A stretch of 14,116 nucleotides of DNA. Origin: Spirochaetota bacterium (GTDB taxonomy: Bacteria; Spirochaetota; UBA4802; UB4802). Location: assembly GCA_018399855.1 (NCBI GenBank), contig JAGYNX010000026.1, forward strand, positions 1-14,116. The letters are read 5' to 3'. Within the stretch, counting starts at the first letter, position 1. Every line of letters begins with the position of its first letter. Under the pieces are notes generated by a model that was given only the letters and a program-made list of their open reading frames with translations, was not told the origin of the DNA and made no database searches. Positions 1-6,449 of this stretch are shown here, in pieces. The position numbers and the translations under genes are program-made.

Positions 1-35
1 TTTATCCCCACGCAGGCGGGGACGGGAATGACATT
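1..35. repeat. REP-like palindromic repeat fragment
   Basis: A short dyad (TCCCC at 5-9 against GGGGA at 18-22) is followed by GGGAATGAC. Read on the minus strand this begins GTCATTCCCG, the usual opening of REP-like extragenic palindromes in many proteobacterial genomes. The left part is cut by the window edge. It is the only copy I see here, so calling it a dispersed repeat relies on general knowledge. Confidence 0.4.
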
Positions 36-332
36 ATAAAAATATAAAAATTGTCAGCGCAAATGAGTCAGTAAATACTTAAAGAACTCTATAAGATTAC
101 TGATACTACAATAAAGTGAAGGCTTTCGTGGGAGTCGTCTCGAACAGTCGACCTTATGAGGTATCCGCCTTCGGCGGATGGTTTTAGGGCTTTTTGGTTG
201 TAGAACACTTATGATTGCATGTGTTTACTAAATATTTTCTCAACTTTTTTCACAAAAATTCCAAATATTTTTTCCGCACAGGTCATTTTCTTCGTATAAG
301 TATATGAGGACATAGAAAAGGACCGAATACCC
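36..332. other. Intergenic leader upstream of the Rpn-like gene
   Basis: No convincing coding region is visible. The stretch holds a GC-rich hairpin (163-179), a T- and A-rich segment at about 225-275 with two near-identical AAATATTTT stretches, and the ribosome-binding site AAAGGA at 317-322, ten bases before the ATG at 333. I could not settle on a -35/-10 pair with proper spacing. Confidence 0.5.
163..195 (+). terminator. Possible intrinsic terminator of a gene left of the window
   Basis: A perfect 7-bp stem (ATCCGCC at 163-169, GGCGGAT at 173-179) with a TTC loop is followed by an interrupted T-rich run (TTTT, then TTTTT). The U-tract is broken by AGGGC, so it may instead be part of a dispersed palindromic repeat like the one at the left edge. 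Confidence 0.35.
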
Positions 333-1223
333 ATGAAAAACAAACACATACACGACTGCGGTTACAAGAACTTCTTCTCCAACCCGGTAACCGTAAAGCA
401 GCTGCTGACCTCCTTCGTTAACGAAGACTGGGTACATAACCTTGACTTTAACACCCTTGAACGAATGGAAACGTCATTCGTCACTGACGAGTTCAGGGAG
501 AAAGAGTCTGATCTGATATACAAAGTACAGGTGCAGGGTAAGGAGCTATACATCTACATTCTCCTGGAGTTCCAGTCCACGGTTGACCGGTTCATGGCAT
601 TACGTATGCTGAGATACATCACAGAGTTCTACGAACACCTGGTAAAATCACAGAAACTGAATACACTCCCATCGGTGTTTCCGCTTCTGCTCTACAATGG
701 TGATAAAAAGTGGACAGCACCTGTTGATATAGATACATTAATCGATGATAATATACCGGTGGAATATATTCCAGCATTCAGGTATTACAAGATCGCGGAA
801 AACGAATTTTCAAAGGAGACACTGAAGCAAATTGAAAATGTTGTATCGGCACTGTTCTATGTTGAGAACAGTATACCAGAAAAGCTTTTAAAAGAAATTG
901 ACATCGTGGCTGAAATGATCAAAAATGAGAAACCTGATGAGACGCAGCTGTTTCTTAACTGGATGAGAGTAATATTTAACGAGACGCATGAAGAGATATA
1001 CCATGAAATAAAGCAGGTAGAGGAGATTCGAACCATGTTTGCTACGAAACTTGAAAAATACGGTGAAAAACTTAAGAGAGAAGGGATTCAAAAGGGTGTT
1101 CAGGAAGGCATGCATAGGAAAGCCATCCAGACTGCGAAAGCACTCTTAGATAAAAACATGAATATACAGGAGATATCAGAAATTACCGGGCTGTCGGTTG
1201 AGGAGATTGAGAGTTTAAAATAG
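333..1223 (+). CDS. Rpn family recombination-promoting nuclease / putative transposase
   Basis: This 296-residue protein has the layout of the Rpn (YhgA-like, transposase_31) family. The N-terminal nuclease core carries a PD-(D/E)XK-type site of the D...E-x-Q variety, with Asp60 in KESDLIY and Glu79/Gln81 in LLEFQS. These are followed by the family's RMLRYITEFYEH stretch. Rpn proteins are DNA endonucleases that stimulate RecA-independent recombination, and some have been linked to phage defence; that is family knowledge. The C-terminal tail (about 250-296) has the glycine-spaced KREGIQKGVQEGM segment and a small helix-turn-helix-like ending (ISEITGLSVEEIESL) typical of the family. The start ATG has AAAGGA ten bases upstream. 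The gene is alone, converges on the butyrate kinase operon and sits between repeat-like sequences, as these multicopy genes often do. It looks intact. Confidence 0.85.
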   Translation: MKNKHIHDCGYKNFFSNPVTVKQLLTSFVNEDWVHNLDFNTLERMETSFVTDEFREKESDLIYKVQVQGKELYIYILLEFQSTVDRFMALRMLRYITEFYEHLVKSQKLNTLPSVFPLLLYNGDKKWTAPVDIDTLIDDNIPVEYIPAFRYYKIAENEFSKETLKQIENVVSALFYVENSIPEKLLKEIDIVAEMIKNEKPDETQLFLNWMRVIFNETHEEIYHEIKQVEEIRTMFATKLEKYGEKLKREGIQKGVQEGMHRKAIQTAKALLDKNMNIQEISEITGLSVEEIESLK

Positions 1224-1350
1224 AATTCTCATTTCTTCCCTTCATCCCCCACAACAACCTTCGCCACGTCATTCGTTCAAATAACAGCAAGCAAACCTAC
1301 AAAATCCTTACTCTGTTTCTCCGGGTCTCTGTGGTTGCTAATTATCATTT
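1224..1350. other. Intergenic region between convergent genes
   Basis: This 127-base stretch separates the Rpn-like gene from the end of butyrate kinase. I see no hairpin with a U-tract for either gene. Bases 1310-1338 contain a CT/GT-rich phrase with two imperfect copies of CTCTGTxT/GTCTCTGTGGT, resembling dispersed low-complexity repeats seen in some deltaproteobacterial genomes. Confidence 0.35.
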
Positions 1351-2427
1351 TTAGTACTCGTGCGCCTCGATTTCACCGTTGAGCACCATGAGGCCGTTCA
1401 TGGCCAGTGCTTCCATTTCGTCTTCTCCGGGATAGACGTATACCTGGCCAAGTGTTCCTACGCGCTTTTTAATAGTATCGGTTACCACCTGGTTGAAAGC
1501 GATCCCACCTGTCAGAATAATACCGTCAACCGTTCCCTCAAGAACTGTGGACATGGCACCAATCGCCTTTGCCACCTGGTATATCATTGCGTCCAGCACC
1601 AGTGCGGCCTCTTCATCACCGTTATTGATCTTTTCAATAACCTCCCGCACATCGCCGGTTCCCAGGTATGCCATGATGCCGCCCTGTCCAACCATCATTT
1701 TTTTTACTTCTTTAATTGTGTATTTTCCAGAGAAACACAGTTTTATCATGTCTCCCATGGGCAAGGTGCCGCTTCGATCGGGTGAGAAAGGGCCTTCTCC
1801 GTCAAGGGCGTTATTCACATCGATGATCCTTCCCCCGCGGTGAGCGGCAACTGATATGCCCCCTCCCATATGGGCCACGATGAGGTTTAATTCTTCGTAT
1901 GGCCGGCCTGTTTCACGGGCATGTTTACGGGCAATGGCCTTCTGGTTAAGGGCATGAAATATTGGTTTTCTTCTGAAAAGAGGGTGCCCGGCCAGACGTG
2001 CCACTTCGTCCATCTCATCAACTACGGGTGGGTCTGCTACGAATGCTTCCGCTTCATCTATATCCGCGGCAAGTGCGTCCGCGATCAATCCACCAAGATT
2101 GCTCGCGTGCTGGGTTGAAGCAGCTCCTTCTCTCAGATCATCCTTCATGGTTTCATTGATACGGTAAATTCCCGAGGGAACGGGCCTGAGCAGTCCACCC
2201 CGCGCCACGATGATTCGTATATCATGCAGGTCAATATTGTCTTTTTCCAGTTCTTCCAATACATGTTTTTCCCTGAAGGCATACTGGTCCATCATGTCAG
2301 CAAACTGTCCCAGTTCATCTGTACTATGAGATATGGATTGTTCCAGGATCCTGTTTGTACCGTCATACACGGCTATTTTGGTTGAAGTAGATCCCGGGTT
2401 TATGGCCAGAACCAGTTGTATACTCAT
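1351..2427 (-). CDS. buk: Butyrate kinase
   Basis: This 358-residue protein is an acetokinase-family butyrate kinase (ASKHA fold) of normal length. It transfers the phosphate of butyryl-phosphate (or a related acyl-phosphate) to ADP, giving the acid and ATP in the cytoplasm. The N-terminal phosphate-binding motif INPGSTSTKIAVYDG (about residues 9-23), GGLLRPVPSGIY, the FHALNQKAIAR segment, AHMGGGISVAAHRGGRIID and the DGEGPFSPDRSGTLP signature are all present. So is the C-terminal ILTGGIAFN nucleotide-binding motif. The ATG at 2427 has GGGAG nine bases upstream and lies 18 bases after the ptb stop, so it is the last gene of the ptb-like/ptb/buk operon. Chain-length specificity cannot be read from sequence. 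Branched acids such as isobutyrate or isovalerate are possible substrates. Confidence 0.93.
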   Translation of the reverse strand: MSIQLVLAINPGSTSTKIAVYDGTNRILEQSISHSTDELGQFADMMDQYAFREKHVLEELEKDNIDLHDIRIIVARGGLLRPVPSGIYRINETMKDDLREGAASTQHASNLGGLIADALAADIDEAEAFVADPPVVDEMDEVARLAGHPLFRRKPIFHALNQKAIARKHARETGRPYEELNLIVAHMGGGISVAAHRGGRIIDVNNALDGEGPFSPDRSGTLPMGDMIKLCFSGKYTIKEVKKMMVGQGGIMAYLGTGDVREVIEKINNGDEEAALVLDAMIYQVAKAIGAMSTVLEGTVDGIILTGGIAFNQVVTDTIKKRVGTLGQVYVYPGEDEMEALAMNGLMVLNGEIEAHEY

Positions 2428-2445
2428 AAGTATATTCTCCCGAAA

Positions 2446-3354
2446 TTATTTGTCAAAATCCACGCTTGCGGCAAGCATTATGCTGTTGAGTTTTACATCC
2501 TCAGAATCAGTGCGTGAGGTAAGCACCGCGGGTACCGATGCTCCCAGTATCACACAGGCCGGGTTCGCACCGGCAAAATAGACGATTGATTTATACAGCA
2601 CATTGGCCGCCTCTATATTCGGAGAAAGCAATATGTCCGCGTCACCCCCTACCTCGTTGTCAAGCCCCTTGTACTCCGCGCTTTGCTTATACACCGCGTT
2701 GTCGAAGGACATGGGCCCCTCGATTACACAATTGCGGATCTGCTCCCGCTGAGCCATTTTCGAAAGGAGGGCAGCATCCATTGTGGCCTGCATTTTCTGA
2801 TGCACCAGTTCGAAAGCCCCCAGGGCTGCTACCTTGGGCATTTCGATACCAAGCTTTCGCATTAAGAACACCGCATTTTTCACAATCGCGATCTTCATGT
2901 CCAGGTCTGGGGCAATATTCAACGCACCGTCGGTAAGGGCGAATACCTTGTGGTAATGGGGCAATTCGATAATACCTACATGCGAAAGTGTATCACTCTG
3001 GCGCAGGTTGAATTTTCGGCTGAGTATGGGCCTGAGAAAGGATGAGGAATCAACCATACCTTTCATAAGAATGTCCCCTTCACCATCGTGTATCATCTTT
3101 ACAGAAGTGACTGCCGCGGTTACAGGGTCTGCCTCGTGTACGATGGAGATACCCGAAAGATCATACCCTTCACGTGACGCAATTTTTTCAATTTCTTCCG
3201 TGTTTCCAACCAGCACAGGTTCAACCACACCCCTGTCATATGCCCTGAATACGGCATCAAGAACATGGTCATCCTGCGCGGCTGCCACAACCAGTTTTTT
3301 CTTTTGTCCGTCTGTCTTTATGGTTTTAAATATATCATCAAGTGTGCGATACAT
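2446..3354 (-). CDS. ptb: Phosphate butyryltransferase
   Basis: This protein of the PTA/PTB family exchanges the CoA of butyryl-CoA for phosphate, feeding butyrate kinase directly downstream. I place the start at 3354 (302 residues, beginning MYRTLDDIF) rather than at the in-frame ATG at 3387. From 3354 it aligns without gaps, from residue 1, with the paralogue next door (MLRTIADIG), and it has AAAGGGGA six bases upstream. Family features visible: DILMKG with Lys98, SHVGIIELPHYHKVFALTD, NIAPDLDMK, NAVFLMRKLG, SKMAQREQIRNC..EGPMSFDNA, and a glycine-rich C-terminal half ending ILGASVPAVLTSRTDS. It keeps all motifs I expect, so it is probably the catalytically standard copy. It lies 50 bases downstream of the paralogue and 18 bases upstream of buk. 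Confidence 0.92.
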   Translation of the reverse strand: MYRTLDDIFKTIKTDGQKKKLVVAAAQDDHVLDAVFRAYDRGVVEPVLVGNTEEIEKIASREGYDLSGISIVHEADPVTAAVTSVKMIHDGEGDILMKGMVDSSSFLRPILSRKFNLRQSDTLSHVGIIELPHYHKVFALTDGALNIAPDLDMKIAIVKNAVFLMRKLGIEMPKVAALGAFELVHQKMQATMDAALLSKMAQREQIRNCVIEGPMSFDNAVYKQSAEYKGLDNEVGGDADILLSPNIEAANVLYKSIVYFAGANPACVILGASVPAVLTSRTDSEDVKLNSIMLAASVDFDK

Positions 3355-3404
3355 TAGCTTTCCCCTTTTATGGTATTCAATAGTCACCTGAATAGTGTGT
3401 CAAT

Positions 3405-4316
3405 TCACGCGTAAAGACTAGCTGCCAGGAGTATACTGTTCACCCTGGTTTCATGCGAGTCAAGCTTTGATGTCAGCACTATGGGTACGGTGGCACCAAG
3501 TGCCAGTGAGGCTACTTTTGCCTTACTGAAAAATACAAACGACTGGTATATCATTCCCGCTGTTTCGATGTCAGGTGCCAGCAATATATCCGGATCACCG
3601 GATACCTCGTTAATAATCCCCTTGTGTAGGGCGTGTTCTTTGGATATTGCATTGTCAAATGCCAGCGGTCCTTCGACCATGCAATTTTTAATCTGCCCCC
3701 GCTGGGCCATTTTTGAAAGCATGGCCGCTTCCATGGTTACCGGCATTGATTCGTTGACCACTTCAACCGCTGCCAGCACCGCAACCTTTGGGTTTTCTAC
3801 ACCCAACACTCTCATGAAGAATACAGCATTACTTATTATGGCTGCCTTTGTTTTTAAACCAGGATTTACATTCATCACGCAATCAGTGATACCAATCAGC
3901 TTGTGATAGGATTCAAGCTCACACAAGGCGAAGTGTGATATTCGTTGTCCCCTTCCGATGCCATGCTCCCTGTCGATAACCGCCCGGCCAAGAACGGCAT
4001 ATCCATGATAGTTTTCCTGTCCGTTCATCAGCATATGGGCCCTGTTATCATGAACAAGCTTCACCGAATCAATACCAGACTTGTAATCATCTTCCTCGTT
4101 GATAATGGATATACCTGACAGGTCTGCCTCAGACTTTTCCGCCATGTGCCGGATCTTTTGTTCATTCCCGATGAGCAATATATCCACCACGTCCCGGTCA
4201 CATGCTTCAAGCACCGCCTTCAGAACATTTTCATCCTGAACGGCTGTTGCCACAAGGGTGACTTTTTGTTTTCGCTTTTCCAGCTTTTTACCGATATCAG
4301 CAATCGTTCTCAGCAT
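3405..4316 (-). CDS. Divergent phosphate butyryltransferase paralogue
   Basis: This 303-residue PTA/PTB family protein is the first gene of the operon. It has AAGGAG seven bases before its ATG. It is a full-length homologue of the neighbouring ptb product: the DLSGISI.., NAVFFMRVLGVENPKVA, SKMAQRGQIKNC..EGPLAFDNA and NEVSGDPDILLAPDIE blocks match in order. Its presumed active-site region is altered, however. The LMKG of the neighbour reads LMNG (Asn98 at the Lys98 position). The following stretch (QENYHGYAVLGRAV) is unlike the neighbour's MVDSSSFLRPIL, and TDGALNIAPD becomes TDCVMNVNPG. It may act on another acyl-CoA, be a regulatory or inactive partner of the other copy, or carry out a different transfer. 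Phosphate acyltransferase remains the best label, with uncertain activity. Confidence 0.82.
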   Translation of the reverse strand: MLRTIADIGKKLEKRKQKVTLVATAVQDENVLKAVLEACDRDVVDILLIGNEQKIRHMAEKSEADLSGISIINEEDDYKSGIDSVKLVHDNRAHMLMNGQENYHGYAVLGRAVIDREHGIGRGQRISHFALCELESYHKLIGITDCVMNVNPGLKTKAAIISNAVFFMRVLGVENPKVAVLAAVEVVNESMPVTMEAAMLSKMAQRGQIKNCMVEGPLAFDNAISKEHALHKGIINEVSGDPDILLAPDIETAGMIYQSFVFFSKAKVASLALGATVPIVLTSKLDSHETRVNSILLAASLYA

Positions 4317-4500
4317 TCATCTACTCCTTGCAGTAATAACTTCAACACACCATTAACATTTCTACTGTTTTGTGTGTTAGTAACTGAATTTCGACAAGAA
4401 TTCCACATGTGGCCTATCTGTCAATTAAAATGGAATATTTATATTTATATATTTTGTTTTATAGCTTTGCACAGCCGATGAGACACGGCACTTGATTTTT
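4317..4500 (-). promoter_or_regulatory. Leader and possible promoter/operator of the ptb operon
   Basis: No gene is seen here. On the minus strand a consensus -35 hexamer TTGACA lies at 4424-4419. Just downstream is a perfect 10-bp palindrome CCACATGTGG (4403-4412), inside what would be the promoter spacer. No good -10 hexamer follows at 16-18 bases, so the site may need an activator or the TTGACA may be chance. The segment 4431-4465 is very AT-rich. Transcription could also enter from the promoter at 4684-4655. Confidence 0.3.
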
Positions 4501-4620
4501 TTATTCTCCAACCGGGATGCCGCCATTGGGCAACCCCAGCGCTACTGTTTCGGGGTGGGCATAATCGGTAAGCAAACCTGCCAGAACTTTACCCGCGTGT
4601 GTTCTGTCTCGAAAAATCAT
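4501..4620 (-). pseudogene. Truncated phosphoribosyltransferase N-terminus
   Basis: A 39-codon frame starts MIFRDRTHAGKVLAGLL and ends ALGLPNGGIPVGE, then TAA. It matches the first strand-helix-strand of the phosphoribosyltransferases that usually begin xFRDRxxAGxxLAxxL and continue with LPRGGVPVA before the catalytic part. All of the catalytic region, including the PRPP loop, is missing; downstream sequence in the three minus frames gives no continuation. The start is well preserved, with AGGAGG at 4630-4625 four bases before the ATG, and a plausible promoter lies upstream. It is therefore either a recent truncation or a remnant whose promoter has been taken over for the ptb operon downstream. 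A functional 39-residue peptide is less likely. Confidence 0.6.
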
Positions 4621-4654
4621 GGAACCTCCTGATGCCCCTGTATTCTGCCGAATA

Positions 4655-4684
4655 ATTGTATATCATCTTGTTATATAGATACAA
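4655..4684 (-). promoter_or_regulatory. Probable promoter of the truncated phosphoribosyltransferase
   Basis: On the minus strand, TTGTAT (4684-4679), an 18-base spacer and TACAAT (4660-4655) give a reasonable sigma-70-type promoter. Its start point would be near 4648, about 28 bases before the ATG at 4620. It points toward the ptb operon with no obvious terminator in between, so it might also drive that operon. Confidence 0.4.
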
Positions 4685-4731
4685 AAAATACGCGGCAATG
4701 TCCAGACGCCACAGGAGGTATTTTATAATAC

Positions 4732-5352
4732 TCAGGAGCCCAGTTGAAGCCCCCCAAGATACAGAAAATATACCGCAACCATCATGATCACATGATACAC
4801 CCCGTTATGATCAAGGGGGGAAAGCACATCAATTTTCATCACCTGTATCACGGCAGCAACGAATGAGAGCAGCAAACCTGCTACCATCACTGCCGAGCCG
4901 CTTCCATCCTGAAGTCCGAGAATGTGAAACGCCAGGAAGACAAGCATTACCGGGGCATAATTTATAACCACAACAAGAAAGTTGTTATACCTGGTTATCA
5001 GAAAAATGAAAACTGCCAGCTGTACCAGTGCGATAACATATACAGTAACATAATACCCGGAAGGAAGAAACTGCCATGCCAGCGTAACGAGTGTGCAGGT
5101 GATCATCAGCCCGATAAAAAACCAGGTTAACCGTTGCGCGATTGTGCGTATTGTGTCCCCTACCCTGTTTTCAAGAAAACCATGATCGACCCCACCAAGA
5201 AGGGCGCTGATCCCCATAAAAAGCATGGCCAGTCCCCATGAAAAAGCTGGCGAAGTGACAGGGAAAGACTTTCCAAGCAGCATTCCGGTTAAAAACATCA
5301 CTTCAGCTGCCAGTATGAAATCAGTTATTGCAGTAACAGCAAGAGGGGTCAT
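4732..5352 (-). CDS. Seven-helix integral membrane protein, possibly CREST-like
   Basis: This 206-residue protein is almost entirely hydrophobic, with about seven predicted membrane helices (roughly residues 8-27, 37-55, 74-96, 101-120, 125-147, 152-172, 185-204). I do not know its function. Polar residues cluster where CREST-superfamily hydrolases (ceramidase, PAQR, Per1) keep metal ligands: Ser49 and Asp56-His57 at the end of helix 2 (SALLGGVDHGF), and His182-Asn183...His187 at the start of helix 7 (LDHNGVYHVIM). A metal-dependent membrane amidase is thus an inference, not a recognition. GGAGG lies seven bases before the ATG. The gene is transcribed alone, divergent from the cold-shock gene, from a good promoter with a palindrome at its start point. 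Confidence 0.7.
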   Translation of the reverse strand: MTPLAVTAITDFILAAEVMFLTGMLLGKSFPVTSPAFSWGLAMLFMGISALLGGVDHGFLENRVGDTIRTIAQRLTWFFIGLMITCTLVTLAWQFLPSGYYVTVYVIALVQLAVFIFLITRYNNFLVVVINYAPVMLVFLAFHILGLQDGSGSAVMVAGLLLSFVAAVIQVMKIDVLSPLDHNGVYHVIMMVAVYFLYLGGLQLGS

Positions 5353-5372
5353 TACACTACCTCCGGGGAATT

Positions 5373-5385
5373 AATAGTAACTATT
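5373..5385. promoter_or_regulatory. 13-base palindrome, candidate operator
   Basis: AATAGT-A-ACTATT is a perfect inverted repeat around a central base. It begins at the predicted transcription start of the membrane protein gene (about 5385 on the minus strand) and extends into its leader, ahead of the ribosome-binding site. A repressor bound here would block that gene. No candidate regulator gene lies next to it. Confidence 0.4.
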
Positions 5386-5391
5386 GTAGAG

Positions 5392-5420
5392 ATTACAACC
5401 CCATAAATTCATTACGTCAA
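5392..5420 (-). promoter_or_regulatory. Promoter of the membrane protein gene
   Basis: On the minus strand, TTGACG (5420-5415), exactly 17 bases, then TGTAAT (5397-5392). The predicted start is near 5385, giving a leader of about 32 bases with GGAGG before the ATG at 5352. Confidence 0.55.
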
Positions 5421-5484
5421 GCCGTTTCCATGTTTACCAATTACACATAAAAAAGCAAAAGAATGTATAAAAATTAAATAAAAA

Positions 5485-5517
5485 TTGATTTGACGAAATT
5501 ATGATGTATATTAGTAT
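5485..5517 (+). promoter_or_regulatory. Promoter of the cold-shock gene
   Basis: Two overlapping readings are possible: TTGATT (5485-5490), 16 bases, TATATT (5507-5512), or TTGACG (5490-5495), 16 bases, TAGTAT (5512-5517). Either starts transcription near 5518-5525. The A-rich stretch at 5449-5484 just upstream could serve as an UP element. The mRNA leader would be about 135-140 bases, typical of cold-shock mRNAs. Confidence 0.5.
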
Positions 5518-5659
5518 GACAGACTAGTTGATAGCATCTCGTAGCAAATCGTTTTCACTTCCCCGAATGTTAATTCCGGCAAAGTAATACGTGGGTATGA
5601 AGAAGCTGCAACTTAATGGGATAAAACCCAATATTTTACAGTTTATGGAGTGTCATGCA

Positions 5660-5863
5660 ATGACAAAAGGTACAGTTAAATGGTTCAACGAAAAGAAAGG
5701 ATATGGTTTCCTTTCACAAGATGATGGAACGGATGTGTTCGTACATCACACAGGCATTCAGGGCGATGGATTCAAGACCCTTTTCGAAGGTGACAGAGTT
5801 GAATTCACCATTGAACAGAGTGACAAAGGTCCCCGTGCGGTTTCAGTAAAAACCATAGGATAA
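5660..5863 (+). CDS. Cold-shock domain protein (CspA family)
   Basis: This single cold-shock domain of 67 residues is the normal length for the family. It is a small cytoplasmic OB-fold protein that binds single-stranded RNA or DNA and melts mRNA structure. The start MTKGTVKWFNEKKGYGF contains RNP1 (KGYGF), and VFVHHTGI supplies RNP2. The frame is open 23 codons further up to an ATG at 5591. I choose 5660 because the family begins exactly there and GGAG lies nine bases upstream (5647-5650). The upstream codons would give an extension with no domain match. The gene is transcribed alone, with a promoter near 5490, a long leader that may act as a temperature-sensing RNA, and an intrinsic terminator after it. 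Such proteins are often constitutive, so cold induction is not certain. Confidence 0.93.
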   Translation: MTKGTVKWFNEKKGYGFLSQDDGTDVFVHHTGIQGDGFKTLFEGDRVEFTIEQSDKGPRAVSVKTIG

Positions 5864-5920
5864 TACAACACAGGAACTTATACAATATATAGTCCGAATA
5901 AGTTGTATCATACCACATTT

Positions 5921-5947
5921 AAAACCCGGCAATTCGCCGGGTTTTTT
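5921..5947 (+). terminator. Intrinsic terminator of the cold-shock gene
   Basis: AAAACCCGGC, loop AATTC, then GCCGGGTTTTTT: a perfect GC-rich 6-bp stem, extendable by A-T pairs, followed by six T residues. It lies 58 bases after the cold-shock stop. The A-run before the stem means it could also work in the opposite direction. Confidence 0.9.
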
Positions 5948-5972
5948 CATTAATGATACCGTGTAAAAATGA

Positions 5973-6001
5973 TTGCACGACCCTGCGGTTCATGATATAA
6001 A
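5973..6001 (+). promoter_or_regulatory. Promoter of the rhodanese-octaheme cytochrome operon
   Basis: TTGCAC (5973-5978), 17 bases, TATAAA (5996-6001). The start would be near 6008, only about 16 bases before the ATG at 6024, leaving just enough room for the ribosome-binding site. The -10 lies inside a dyad (TGATAT 5993-5998, ATATCA 6003-6008). An outer arm pair, CCTGCG (5982-5987) and CGCAGG (6009-6014), encloses it, so this is a likely regulator or RNA-structure site. Confidence 0.6.
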
Positions 6002-6023
6002 TATATCACGCAGGAGAAACCAG

Positions 6024-6431
6024 ATGATCCGCCACAAAAGGCTAACCACAAAATACATTGCAGTTTCAATTATCCTGGCAGCACTTACCTCGTGTGGTGC
6101 GGTATCCAGAAAATCACCCCAGGACATTCACGAGATGATCACAAATCCGGATATGCGCCAGGACATAGTGCTGGTAGATATTCGCAGCTCTTCTAACTAT
6201 GCTGACGGACATATCCCGGGAGCAATACATATACCATTTCGCAGTAAAAAATTCGATGAACTACTCTATGCCTACAGGGATACACCTGTGCTGATTCTTT
6301 ATTGCGGCCGTGAGCTTAAAACCGAAGAGGCCTCACAAATAGCAAAAGAATCAGGGTTTACACAAATATTCATTCTCGAAGGTGGTTTATCGTCCTGGAA
6401 AGACAGGGGACTCCCAGTCACATCCGATTGA
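6024..6431 (+). CDS. Periplasmic rhodanese-domain lipoprotein
   Basis: This 135-residue protein begins with a basic stretch and a hydrophobic signal ending in the lipobox LTSC, so Cys24 would be lipidated and the protein anchored on the periplasmic face. The rest is one rhodanese domain: VLVDIRSSSNYADGHIPGAIHIP (about 49-71), LILYCGREL with the predicted persulfide cysteine Cys94, and FILEGGLSSWKDRGLPV. The active-site loop reads C-G-R-E-L-K, a lysine where many rhodaneses have arginine. The ATG at 6024 is preferred over the in-frame TTG at 5973, which lies in the promoter. AGGAGA at 6012-6017 is well placed. The octaheme cytochrome starts 18 bases after the stop, so the rhodanese probably carries or receives sulfane sulfur in the same pathway, for example from thiosulfate or polythionates. 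Its substrate is not known. Confidence 0.88.
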   Translation: MIRHKRLTTKYIAVSIILAALTSCGAVSRKSPQDIHEMITNPDMRQDIVLVDIRSSSNYADGHIPGAIHIPFRSKKFDELLYAYRDTPVLILYCGRELKTEEASQIAKESGFTQIFILEGGLSSWKDRGLPVTSD

Positions 6432-6449
6432 AGATAACTGGAGGAAACA

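Noticed and set aside
230..275. Two AAATATTTT direct repeats
   Set aside because: They are short AT-rich words in an AT-rich stretch; chance is enough to explain them.
3355..3387. Upstream ATG for ptb
   Set aside because: The paralogue aligns from the ATG at 3354, and the ribosome-binding site AAAGGGGA falls inside the longer version.
4656..4684. Inverted repeat TTGTAT...ATACAA as a terminator of the membrane protein gene
   Set aside because: It is AT-rich with a short stem and has no U-tract; a promoter reading fits better.
5591..5659. N-terminal extension of the cold-shock protein
   Set aside because: The domain and length fit the ATG at 5660, which has GGAG upstream. The extension is kept only as a minor possibility.
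5973..6023. TTG start giving a longer rhodanese protein
   Set aside because: This TTG is the -35 element. The ATG at 6024 has a proper Shine-Dalgarno and gives a clean lipoprotein signal peptide.
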